A stretch of DNA of 56,607 nucleotides, taken from an uncultured Prevotella sp. (lineage in GTDB: Bacteria; Bacteroidota; Bacteroidia; Bacteroidales; Bacteroidaceae). Below, one piece after another: positions 34,023 to 41,515 of the stretch. The notes under the pieces are model-generated. The model worked only from the letters and a program-made list of their open reading frames with translations, searched no databases and was not told the DNA's origin. The position numbers and the translations under genes are program-made. The stretch covers positions 1 to 56,607 of the forward strand of contig URDM01000007.1 of assembly GCA_900546575.1 (NCBI GenBank). The letters run 5' to 3'. Numbering within the stretch: position 1 is the first letter of the stretch; the number at the start of each line of letters is the position of its first letter.

Positions 34023-34520
34023 ATGACAATCCAACCACAACTCACAATACGCCCTGCCACCACAGCTGACCTGCCAGCCATAATGAAGCTCGTAGAGTCG
34101 GCAATCGAGATAATGCACAATAACGGCAACACCGGACAATGGAAGAACGGCTATCCAGGCGAAAACGTCATCATGAACGACATCACTACCGGCACCTGCT
34201 ATCTTCTTCTCTCGGACGGCAAGCCTGTAGGTTCGTTCGCCCTAAAGCCAGGTCCAGACCCTACATATTCTGAAATTAGCAACGGAGCATGGCTAAATGA
34301 CCTACCATATTATGTAATACACCGCATAACGAGTCTGCCCAACACTCACGGCACATTCGCCGCTGCGCTCAACTATAGTCTCGGCATCTGTAGCAACATA
34401 CGCATTGACACTTTCCGCGACAACACCATAATGCAGCATCTGCTCAAGAAGCACGGATTCAAGTACTGCGGAATTATCCACGTAGCTAACGGCGACGAAA
34501 GACTGGCATTTCAAAAATAA
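34023..34520 (+). CDS. GNAT family N-acetyltransferase
   Basis: The protein begins LTIRPATTADLPAIMKLVES, the usual first strand and helix of GNAT enzymes, followed by ITTGTCYLLLSDGKPVGSFAL (in pieces) and a late NTIMQHLLKKHGFKYCG segment, the typical helix and strand near acetyl-CoA. The substrate is unknown. I start at 34023 rather than 33960, because the GNAT fold begins there and the longer version would overlap umuC. Length 165 residues. It shares strand and short spacing with umuDC; a link to DNA damage is only possible, not shown. Confidence 0.85.
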   Translation: MTIQPQLTIRPATTADLPAIMKLVESAIEIMHNNGNTGQWKNGYPGENVIMNDITTGTCYLLLSDGKPVGSFALKPGPDPTYSEISNGAWLNDLPYYVIHRITSLPNTHGTFAAALNYSLGICSNIRIDTFRDNTIMQHLLKKHGFKYCGIIHVANGDERLAFQK

Positions 34521-34676
34521 CGTTATGCTTAGTCATTTTCGTTTTTTGTTTATTCGTCTATAGCAATGACATATTTATAGATGGGCTGCAACTTTTTACG
34601 ATTTTGACAAAATGACTAAATGACAAAATGACCAAACTACCCTACTTCCCGACAAATCTGTAGTTTTGTGCCATCA

Positions 34677-34720
34677 GCAGGCTGTAAAAACTTTCTCGGC
34701 AGGCCGTAAAAACTTTCTCG
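34677..34720 (+). repeat. 22-bp tandem duplication
   Basis: Two units of 22 bases (34677-34698 and 34699-34720) differ at one base; each contains GTAAAAACTTTCTCG. A perfect inverted repeat (CTATATTGACA at 34768-34778 against TGTCAATATAG at 34790-34800) lies downstream. The stretch 34521-34813 has no gene. Confidence 0.8.
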
Positions 34721-34813
34721 GGAGAGAGAATTCTAACAAAAAAGGAATAACTCTAAGGAGAGAATACTATATTGACAAAGAACAGACTCTGTCAATATAG
34801 AAAAAAAAGAAAT

Positions 34814-35209
34814 GGAAACAGTGCCTCTGTAAGCCGGGTTCTGTTTCTCGCGCGCCATTACTGACACACGAGCCTTCTGCCATTTATCTACTACGCAAGT
34901 CGCCCTGCGTCTCTAGCATTCTACCCTCCACCGTATCCTCGAAAGGAAATCGGACGGGAAGCCCTCAAACGATGGTATACATGAACTTGCAGCCCCCAGA
35001 TGGTACAGCCCGATGATTGCCCATCGGCTGGTGGTCTCTTACACACGCCTTCTCACCCTTACCACACACAAGGCATGGCGGTTGTTTTCTTCTACCGACA
35101 CCTGCCGTCGCCGACAGCTTCTATTTTCGGAAGTGGGGTTCCCTATGCTGCCCGGACTTTCCTCTCCTGCGCACAAGCACAGCAGCGACAGAACCGAGAC
35201 ACTGTTTCC
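34814..35209 (-). ncRNA. rnpB: RNase P RNA, bacterial class A
   Basis: The catalytic RNA that trims the 5' ends of tRNA precursors is encoded on the minus strand, about 396 bases. Diagnostic parts are the conserved GAGGAAAGTCCGGGC near the 5' end (about 35149-35164), ACAGAACCCGGCTTAC near the 3' end (34828-34843), and the closing helix GGAAACAGTG with CACTGTTTCC (ends 35209 and 34814). A T-rich run follows the 3' end (34811-34801). Reading frames inside are by-products of the RNA and should not be annotated. Confidence 0.96.
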
Positions 35210-35218
35210 ATTAGGATG

Positions 35219-35250
35219 CAAAGTTACTGCAAAAAATTGGATTAAACGAA
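35219..35250 (-). promoter_or_regulatory. Promoter of rnpB
   Basis: TTCG (35250-35247), 20 bases, TAACTTTG (35226-35219) on the minus strand, about 10 bases before the predicted 5' end of RNase P RNA. Confidence 0.78.
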
Positions 35251-35262
35251 GCTGAAATCAGA

Positions 35263-36144
35263 TTATTTCCTTCTCGTTGTGGTTTTTCGTACAGTTTTCT
35301 TCTTTGTAGTTGTTGTCGACTTTACTGTTTTCTTAGGCGGATTGTAGTAAGTCAGAGCCTCTGGCAACTCCTGCTTGATGGCTGCAATACGCTTGGCATC
35401 TGACGGGTGGTCGCTGAACATATCGCTCTGATTGCTATTGTTACCCTGCGACATGCGCTGCCAGAAACTTACAGCCACATTCGGATCGTAGCCAGCCATT
35501 GCTGCAAAGATGAGTCCCATGCGGTCGGCCTCGGTCTCATTGTCGCGCGAATACTTCAGGCTTCTGAACTGCAAACCCTTCTGAGCGATAATCTGAGCCA
35601 ACTGTGTGGTCGACGAGCTGACACCGGCAGCATTGAGCACCGAACCGAGAATCTGTGTGCCATACTGGTTCTTTATCTGTTTGCTCATCTGCTCGGCAGA
35701 ATGCTTCGCTACGGCATGGGCAATCTCATGTCCGAGAACTATGGCAAGCGAAGCCTCGTTCTGGGTGTAAGGCAGCAAACCCTCATACACTACAATCTTG
35801 CCACCAGGCATACAGAAGGCGTTGGCACTCTTGTCCTGCACAAGATTAAACTCCCAGCTATATTGCTTTATCTCGGCTGCCAGTCCGTGATTGTTGAGAT
35901 AAGCCTCAACGGCTGTGGCAAGCTTCTGACCAACACGCTTAACCATTGCTGTATTGGCTGAATTGGTAGAGAGCTTGGCTGACTTCATATAGTCGGAATA
36001 CTCCTGATTGCTGAGCGAAAGAACCTGCTCGTCCGAAACAAGGATATTCTGCTTGCGACCAGTGATTGGCACAGTACGTGTTGTGCCACACGAAACAACG
36101 ATGGCGGCAACAAGGGCCATCAATACAAATTTTACTTTTTTCAT
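35263..36144 (-). CDS. M48 family zinc metalloprotease lipoprotein
   Basis: A lipoprotein signal (VVSC, lipid on C19) anchors the protein in the envelope. The zinc site is HEIAH (H139, E140, H143) with the third ligand in the DNETEADRMG segment (E203 most likely). These features match periplasmic M48 proteases such as LoiP/BepA, which clear damaged outer membrane proteins. The TPR part of BepA is missing. A Lys/Thr/Arg-rich tail of about 25 residues (TVKSTTTTKKKTVRKTTT) ends the chain and could touch peptidoglycan or LPS. The stop codon lies close to the rnpB promoter, with which it shares orientation. Confidence 0.93.
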   Translation of the reverse strand: MKKVKFVLMALVAAIVVSCGTTRTVPITGRKQNILVSDEQVLSLSNQEYSDYMKSAKLSTNSANTAMVKRVGQKLATAVEAYLNNHGLAAEIKQYSWEFNLVQDKSANAFCMPGGKIVVYEGLLPYTQNEASLAIVLGHEIAHAVAKHSAEQMSKQIKNQYGTQILGSVLNAAGVSSSTTQLAQIIAQKGLQFRSLKYSRDNETEADRMGLIFAAMAGYDPNVAVSFWQRMSQGNNSNQSDMFSDHPSDAKRIAAIKQELPEALTYYNPPKKTVKSTTTTKKKTVRKTTTRRK

Positions 36145-36231
36145 AACTCAAAAGACATTTTTGTTGTTATTATATGCTGCAAAAGTATATAAAAATAAGA
36201 AACAAAGGAAATTTATCAGATAAAAATATCG

Positions 36232-36239
36232 TACCTTTG
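36232..36239 (+). promoter_or_regulatory. -7 element of slyD
   Basis: TACCTTTG matches TAnnTTTG. The upstream -33 site is poor. The leader to the slyD start (36318) would be about 73 bases. Confidence 0.6.
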
Positions 36240-36317
36240 CACAATCATTGCCCTATCTTCACTTTAAAGATACGCAAACAGAAGGAAAGAACGTAAAAAT
36301 AAATAACAATATCAAAA

Positions 36318-36938
36318 ATGGAAAAAGAGACAAACAAACTTATTGCTGCACACTATCAGCTTTTCACAATTAACGAGAACGGCGAGCGCAACCTCGTAGA
36401 GGAAACAACTCAGGAACAGCCCTTCGTTTTCATCACTGGATTCGGCACAGCCCTTGATGCCTTCGAGGACATACTTAAGAATCTGGGACGCGGCGAGAAG
36501 TTTGACTTCGAACTCGACAAGGACAAGTCGTTCGGCGAATACGACCCAAAGCGTGTTATCGAGCTCAACAAGGAGATGTTCACCGTTGACGGACACTTCG
36601 ACAGCAAGAACATATTCAAGGGCGCACAGATTCCTCTCAAAAACGAGGACGGCAACTTCTTCATAGCAAAGGTCCTGGAAATTGGCGCTGACAAGGTTAA
36701 GGTTGACCTCAACCACCCGCTCGCTGGCAACAAGCTCAACTTCAAGGGCTACGTTATCGAGAACCGCGAAGCTACAAACGACGAGATACAGACTCTGCTC
36801 AACCACATGAACGGCGGCGGATGCAGCGGACATTGCGGCGGATGCGAAAACGAAGGTGGATGCAAAGGCGAAGGCGGATGCGGACACCACGACGAAAAGC
36901 ACTCGAAAGAGGGCGGATGCTGCGGCCACTGCCACTAA
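36318..36938 (+). CDS. slyD: SlyD-type FKBP peptidyl-prolyl isomerase
   Basis: SlyD is a cytoplasmic isomerase and chaperone that also binds nickel and zinc. The FKBP part (VFITGFGTALDAFEDILKN, near residues 37-55, and KSFGEYDPKRV) encloses an insert-in-flap chaperone domain (about 75-130). The last 40 residues are rich in Gly, Cys and His (GGGCSGHCGGC, GHHDEKH, GGCCGHCH), with 10 Cys and 7 His, a strong metal-binding tail. It precedes aroC by 72 bases on the same strand; co-transcription is possible. No hydrogenase or urease genes are nearby to explain a nickel role. Confidence 0.94.
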   Translation: MEKETNKLIAAHYQLFTINENGERNLVEETTQEQPFVFITGFGTALDAFEDILKNLGRGEKFDFELDKDKSFGEYDPKRVIELNKEMFTVDGHFDSKNIFKGAQIPLKNEDGNFFIAKVLEIGADKVKVDLNHPLAGNKLNFKGYVIENREATNDEIQTLLNHMNGGGCSGHCGGCENEGGCKGEGGCGHHDEKHSKEGGCCGHCH

Positions 36939-37010
36939 TAGACATAACAGAACTTTCGCAAGCACGGAATCCAAACAGCCATGCTTGCGAAACTTTTAAA
37001 TAATCTAATT

Positions 37011-38093
37011 ATGCGAAATACATTTGGAAACCTTTTCACGCTGACCACGTTCGGCGAGAGCCACGGACCTGCAATAGGAGGCGTAGTGGACGGAATGCCT
37101 GCGGGAGTAGACATCGACATGGATTTCATCCAGAGCGAACTCAACCGCCGACGTCCCGGACAGAGCAAAATAACCACAGCACGCAACGAACCCGACCAGG
37201 TGGAGTTTCTCAGCGGAGTGTTTGAAGGCAAGTCGACCGGCTGCCCTATTGGGTTTGTCGTGCGCAATACCAACCAGCACTCCAACGACTACGACAATAT
37301 GCGCTCTGTATTCCGCCCTTCACATGCCGACTTCACTTACACTAGCAAGTATGGCATACGCGACCATAGGGGCGGCGGACGCTCTTCGGCACGCATCACA
37401 ATAAGCCGATGCGTGGGTGGAGCATTGGCCAAGCTCGTATTGCGCAAAATTGGCATCAGCATAACTGCTTACACATCTCAGGTAGGCGACATTGCTCTCG
37501 ACCGCGACTATCGCAAGTACGACCTCTCGTCTGTCGAAAGCAACATTGTAAGATGTCCCGATGCCGAGGCTGCCACCAGAATGGAACACCTCATAAGCGA
37601 GGTGAAAGCAGATGGTGATACAATAGGAGGAATTATTACATGCGTAGTGAAAGGGTGTCCGGTGGGCGTTGGCGAACCGGAATTCGGCAAGCTGCACGCC
37701 GTGCTCGGAGCAGCAATGCTCGGCATAAATGCCGCCAAGGGATTTGAAATAGGCGAAGGCTTCAACTGCGTCACGTCAAGAGGAAGCCAGCAGAACGATA
37801 TCTTCACATCCAACAACGGCAAAATACACACAACATCCAACCACAGCGGAGGCATTCAAGGAGGAATAAGCAACGGCGAAGACATCTACTTCCGAGTGGC
37901 TTTCAAGCCTGTAGCAACCATTCTTCAGGAGCAACCTACCGTAGACAAGGACGGCAACAACGCAACACTCTGTGCGCGCGGACGACACGATCCGTGCGTT
38001 CTGCCTCGTGCTGTACCGGTGGTTGAAGCAATGACCGCAATGGCCATATTGGACTATATTATGCTCAACAATAGTACTGCAGTACAATATTAA
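37011..38093 (+). CDS. aroC: Chorismate synthase
   Basis: AroC makes chorismate from EPSP with reduced FMN, the last common step to aromatic compounds. Motifs are TFGESHGPAIGG (residues 9-20), PSHADFTYTSKYGIRDHRGG in parts, RSSARITISR and CNHSGGIQGGIS-like SNHSGGIQGGISNG. The start at 37011 gives the normal N-terminus MRNTFGNLFT; the frame also has an ATG at 36981 that adds ten residues without family support. Length 360. AroE, the other pathway gene in the window, is far away at 27597. Confidence 0.96.
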   Translation: MRNTFGNLFTLTTFGESHGPAIGGVVDGMPAGVDIDMDFIQSELNRRRPGQSKITTARNEPDQVEFLSGVFEGKSTGCPIGFVVRNTNQHSNDYDNMRSVFRPSHADFTYTSKYGIRDHRGGGRSSARITISRCVGGALAKLVLRKIGISITAYTSQVGDIALDRDYRKYDLSSVESNIVRCPDAEAATRMEHLISEVKADGDTIGGIITCVVKGCPVGVGEPEFGKLHAVLGAAMLGINAAKGFEIGEGFNCVTSRGSQQNDIFTSNNGKIHTTSNHSGGIQGGISNGEDIYFRVAFKPVATILQEQPTVDKDGNNATLCARGRHDPCVLPRAVPVVEAMTAMAILDYIMLNNSTAVQY

Positions 38094-38139
38094 CATAGAT
38101 TAAGATAGTTATAATGCTCCTTAGCCATTTTTTTTAAAT

Positions 38140-38148
38140 GGGGGGGGG
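38140..38148 (+). repeat. Nine-G homopolymer tract
   Basis: Nine consecutive G end about 20 bases before the TATCTTTG element (38169), that is, where the -33 box of that promoter should lie. G tracts of this length are prone to slippage in replication. Confidence 0.9.
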
Positions 38149-38168
38149 AATATTTCAAGAATTATCAC

Positions 38169-38176
38169 TATCTTTG
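38169..38176 (+). promoter_or_regulatory. -7 element of an orphan transcript
   Basis: TATCTTTG matches TAnnTTTG exactly. The expected -33 position is occupied by the G tract. The next terminator is only 80 bases downstream. Confidence 0.6.
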
Positions 38177-38181
38177 CACAT

Positions 38182-38283
38182 GATAATTTGGGACTCGTGA
38201 GAGCCTTAGATTAGCTTAGTTAAGTCTAGTTTAGTTTTTGTGTTGGTTGAGGGCAGTCGATTGGCTGCCCTCAATTTGTTTTA
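38182..38283 (+). ncRNA. Candidate small RNA or attenuated leader
   Basis: Between the -7 element and a strong terminator (stem TTGAGGGCAG at 38247-38256 with CTGCCCTCAA at 38265-38274, tail TTTGTTTTATT) lies a unit of about 95 bases without a protein gene. It begins with a possible six-codon peptide (ATG at 38180: MIIWDS then stop) and contains repeated TTAG words. It could be a small RNA or a leader that stops before the monooxygenase gene at 38405. The region 38284-38404 is AT-rich with a palindrome around ATAAATTTAT. Confidence 0.5.
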
Positions 38284-38404
38284 TTACGGTATAATAAATT
38301 ATAAATTTATCGACTAAATATTTTACAAGTCGATAAATTTATATAACTTAGCAATTGAATTTACAAATAAACAGTTGATTGTAAAACTTAAAAAAAACAA
38401 TATT

Positions 38405-38689
38405 ATGATTAGACTGAATGCATTTTTCGAAGTGAAAGACAACGCCAGCATTGACGCAGTAAAGAATCTTGGTACTGAACTTGTGAACAAATCACGCAAC
38501 GACGAGGGCTGCGTTTCGTACGACCTCTTCACAAGCGCAACACGCCCATTGGTAATGATGTTCTGTGAGACATGGAAGGACGAGGAAGTACTGAAAGCTC
38601 ACATAGCCTCGGCTCACTTCACCAGTCTCGTGCCCAAAATCGAAGCACTCACAAAGAACGGATTGAAACTGGAGAAATTCGAGTTCTAA
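38405..38689 (+). CDS. Antibiotic biosynthesis monooxygenase-type protein
   Basis: The 94-residue product fits the ABM dimeric alpha-beta barrel family (YgiN-like quinol monooxygenases): IRLNAFFEVKD, then SRNDEGCVSYDLFTS and MMFCETWKDEEVLKAHIASAHF in pieces, the characteristic strand-helix-strand with W and H. Such proteins act on quinols or other aromatic substrates or are small unknowns. I start at 38405, where the family N-terminus lies; the upstream ATG at 38375 adds ten residues from a Lys/Asn-rich leader. It stands alone. Confidence 0.88.
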   Translation: MIRLNAFFEVKDNASIDAVKNLGTELVNKSRNDEGCVSYDLFTSATRPLVMMFCETWKDEEVLKAHIASAHFTSLVPKIEALTKNGLKLEKFEF

Positions 38690-38727
38690 ACTCGTTTTCG
38701 TACACTAAAAACTTTTGTCAACATATA

Positions 38728-38878
38728 TCTACAAAAGGATATTCTTGTTATGAGTTAACACGAAAATATTTTCGTCATGAATTAACACGAAAAATATTTT
38801 GTCATTAATTACCACGAATTATCCATGAATTCTAATTTGCTAAAAAACTCATGGATAATTCGAATGGTAATTCATGAC
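38728..38878 (+). repeat. 27-bp tandem repeats ending in a 28-bp hairpin
   Basis: TTAACACGAA or TTACCACGAA recurs at 38755, 38782 and 38809, exactly 27 bases apart, with a weaker unit before. The last unit is one arm of a large inverted repeat: 38801-38828 against 38849-38878, about 26 of 28 pairs with a two-base bulge. It fills the gap between the convergent monooxygenase and ygiQ genes and may stop transcription from both sides. Confidence 0.8.
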
Positions 38879-38899
38879 TATAAAGCACAATACAAAAAC

Positions 38900-41134
38900 C
38901 TACTTTCTTCTTGTATTGCGACCGTTGTCCTTACGGTTTGCCTTGGCGCCATGACCATTACCGTTAGTCTTGCTGCCATAACTGCCGTTGCCATAATTGC
39001 TGCCACCGTAATTGCCACCAGCAGCATTATAGCCTTTTCCGCCACCATATTTACCGCCGGAATAGTCACGCTGCTTGCCATAGCCATCACGCTGAGTGCC
39101 CTGCTTGCCGTAGCCATCACGCTGTGAACCTTGCTTGCTGTAACCATCACGCTGAGCGCCTTGTTTGCCATAACCTTCATATTTATCCGACTGCTTGTCG
39201 TGTCCACGACGGTTCTTGTCGCGTGGCTGAATGTCACGTTCGAATTGCTGACGTTCAAACTCGGGACGACGGTTATTGCCGAAGTTGCGTCCCTGATTGG
39301 GAGCAGGCACACCAGCATATAGCTGCTGTATAAGGTCGGGACGACCTATGCGGCGCAGTTCCTGCTCAATGCCACGACGCTCTTCAGGCTTATACCAGAA
39401 GAAGAACTGGCGCTGGGCAAGCTTTTCGCGCGGAGTCTTGGCAGAGAATACGGGTTCGAGAGTATAAGGATCATAACCCGAATACCACGTCTCCGTACTT
39501 ACAGTCATCGGCGTAGGCGTGAAGTCCTGCACCTGCTCAAGATGGAAGTCAAGACGCTTGGTAATGACAGCCAGCTCTGCCATATCCTCCTCACGGCAGC
39601 CAGGGTGCGAACTTATGAAGTAAGGAATAATCTGCTGACGCAAATTCTCCTCGGTATTTATCTTGTCAAAGATGCGCTTGAACTCTTCAAACAGTTTGAA
39701 TGAAGGTTTGCGCATAAGCTTCAACACGGCATCGGAAGTATGTTCGGGAGCCACCTTCAATCGGCCGCTCACGTGCTTACAGATAAGTTCACGGGTGTAC
39801 TGACGTGCAGCAGCATTCCACTTCTCTTCCTTGCTCTTGTGCAGAAGCAAGTCGTAGCGCACGCCACTACCTATGAAACTCTTCTTAATGCCAGGAAGAG
39901 CGTCTACCGCATGATAGATTTCAAGCAGCGGAGTGTGGTCGGTTACGAGATTAGGACAAATCTGCGGATTGATGCACGAGGGACGCTTGCACACAGCACA
40001 AGCCTTAGGGTTCTTGCCGTGCATTCCATACATATTGGCCGAGGGTCCGCCAAGGTCGGACAGATAACCCTTGAAGTCGGGCATTTCTATCACCTTCTTC
40101 ACCTCTTTTACGATGCTCTCCTTCGAACGGCAAGCTATGAACTTGCCCTGATGGGCGCTGATAGTACAGAAGGCGCAACCGCCAAAGCATCCACGATGCA
40201 TGTTGACCGAGAACTTGATCATATCGTAAGCTGGAATGCGCTTGCCCTTATATTTCGGATGAGGCAGACGCGTATATGGCAGGTCGAACGAGCGGTCGAG
40301 TTCTTCAGATGTCATCGGTGGATATGGAGGATTGACAACGGCATACTTGCCGTCTACCTCTTGCAGCAGACGTTGGGCGTGCATCTTGTTCGACTCCTCC
40401 TCTATATGTCGGAAGTTGTCAGCCTCAGCCTTCTTGTTGCGCAGGCATTCCTCATGACTGTACAGAACTATGTCGTCCTGAGTAATTCCACCAGGTATTT
40501 CATCCTCCTTTGTCAAGTAGACAGTCTGTGGAATATTGCGTATTTCAGCAATCTGCTTACCCTCGTTGAGCTGGCTGCAAAGTTCCAGAATAGGTTTTTC
40601 GCCCATTCCGTAGATTATCATGTCGGCACCCGAATCGCAGAGGATACACTTCTGCAGTCCGTCCTTCCAGTAGTCGTAATGAGTCAGTCGGCGAAGTGAA
40701 GCCTCAATACCTCCCAACACGACGGGAACATCAGGGAAGAGCTGTTTCAGAATCTTAGTATATACAATGGTAGGATATTCCGGACGGCAGTCGTGACGAC
40801 CGTCAGGACTATAGGCATCCTCCGAACGCAGACGCTTGCCTGCTGTGTACTTGTTGACCATAGAATCCATACATCCCGGAGCAATACCGAAGAAGAGATT
40901 GGGGCGTCCCAACTTCTTGAAGTCGCGGAAGTCGCCGTGCCAGTCGGGCTGCGGCACTATTGCCACTTTATAACCCGCCGACTCAAGCGTGCGACCTATA
41001 ACAGCGGCACCAAACGACGGATGGTCAACATACGCATCGCCCGAGAACAGGATAACGTCAACGCTATCCCATCCCCGGATTTCCATTTCCTTTTTTGTAG
41101 TAGGCAGCCAATCGGTGAGCCTATATTCTTTCAT
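38900..41134 (-). CDS. ygiQ: YgiQ family radical SAM protein
   Basis: A long radical SAM enzyme with the cluster motif CFGGCAFC (C-x3-C-x2-C, near residues 316-323), an N-terminal B12-like part (VDVILFSGDAYVDHPSFG, residues 25-42) and the typical RCMDSMVNKYTAG-like text CMDSMVNKYTAGKRLRSED. The reaction is not known. The last 110 residues are low complexity: about four 10-residue GYGKQGxQRD repeats, then Gly/Tyr/Asn-rich and Lys/Arg-rich segments, like RNA-binding RGG tails. It is the last gene of a five-gene unit, 20 bases after the small hypothetical gene. Confidence 0.94.
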   Translation of the reverse strand: MKEYRLTDWLPTTKKEMEIRGWDSVDVILFSGDAYVDHPSFGAAVIGRTLESAGYKVAIVPQPDWHGDFRDFKKLGRPNLFFGIAPGCMDSMVNKYTAGKRLRSEDAYSPDGRHDCRPEYPTIVYTKILKQLFPDVPVVLGGIEASLRRLTHYDYWKDGLQKCILCDSGADMIIYGMGEKPILELCSQLNEGKQIAEIRNIPQTVYLTKEDEIPGGITQDDIVLYSHEECLRNKKAEADNFRHIEEESNKMHAQRLLQEVDGKYAVVNPPYPPMTSEELDRSFDLPYTRLPHPKYKGKRIPAYDMIKFSVNMHRGCFGGCAFCTISAHQGKFIACRSKESIVKEVKKVIEMPDFKGYLSDLGGPSANMYGMHGKNPKACAVCKRPSCINPQICPNLVTDHTPLLEIYHAVDALPGIKKSFIGSGVRYDLLLHKSKEEKWNAAARQYTRELICKHVSGRLKVAPEHTSDAVLKLMRKPSFKLFEEFKRIFDKINTEENLRQQIIPYFISSHPGCREEDMAELAVITKRLDFHLEQVQDFTPTPMTVSTETWYSGYDPYTLEPVFSAKTPREKLAQRQFFFWYKPEERRGIEQELRRIGRPDLIQQLYAGVPAPNQGRNFGNNRRPEFERQQFERDIQPRDKNRRGHDKQSDKYEGYGKQGAQRDGYSKQGSQRDGYGKQGTQRDGYGKQRDYSGGKYGGGKGYNAAGGNYGGSNYGNGSYGSKTNGNGHGAKANRKDNGRNTRRK

Positions 41135-41154
41135 TGTATATACTTTACGTGTTA

Positions 41155-41481
41155 TTAATTCTGTTCTGTTTCCTCTTCAGCTGACGGCTTGTTCTGTTCC
41201 CACTCCTTGTAGAGCGCCACGAGATTGGACAGGCCTATTGCCTTCATATTATTGTTGTAGATTACATCAAGACAGAGGTCGAGCAAGTTCTTGTCGCTAA
41301 TGCCCGACGACTCCAGCAATGAGCGTACGTTAAGCTTAAGCTTGTCGAGTACAGTCTCATCGATAATACCGTTGCTGTCTACCAAGCTGTCAAGAAGAGA
41401 ATATTTGCGAAGCGTTTCAAGATGCAAGTCACTCACCTCAATGCTTCTTGTGCCTGATGCATTTGCCTGAATTTTGTACAT
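41155..41481 (-). CDS. Small hypothetical protein
   Basis: I do not recognise this family. The product has 108 residues from the ATG at 41481 (an ATG at 41487 adds two). It is acidic, without membrane segment or cysteine cluster motif, mostly helical (LLDLCLDVIYNNNMKAIGLSNLVALYKEW), with a Glu-rich end. It sits between the amidase gene (34-base gap) and ygiQ (20-base gap), all on the minus strand, so it is probably real and co-transcribed. A role with either neighbour is unproven. Confidence 0.65.
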   Translation of the reverse strand: MYKIQANASGTRSIEVSDLHLETLRKYSLLDSLVDSNGIIDETVLDKLKLNVRSLLESSGISDKNLLDLCLDVIYNNNMKAIGLSNLVALYKEWEQNKPSAEEETEQN

Positions 41482-41515
41482 AATCATTAGTTTTTTAAAG
41501 TTATTAGTTCTGTTT

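Noticed and set aside
34768..34800. Terminator of rnpB at the 11-bp inverted repeat
   Set aside because: On the minus strand the T-run precedes the hairpin instead of following it; the RNA's own closing helix plus the T-run is the better terminator.
35000..35255. Several overlapping small reading frames on both strands
   Set aside because: They lie inside RNase P RNA, whose conserved core and closing helix are clear.
39740..40699. 319-codon plus-strand frame opposite ygiQ
   Set aside because: Antisense shadow of a clear radical SAM gene, no domain and no promoter.
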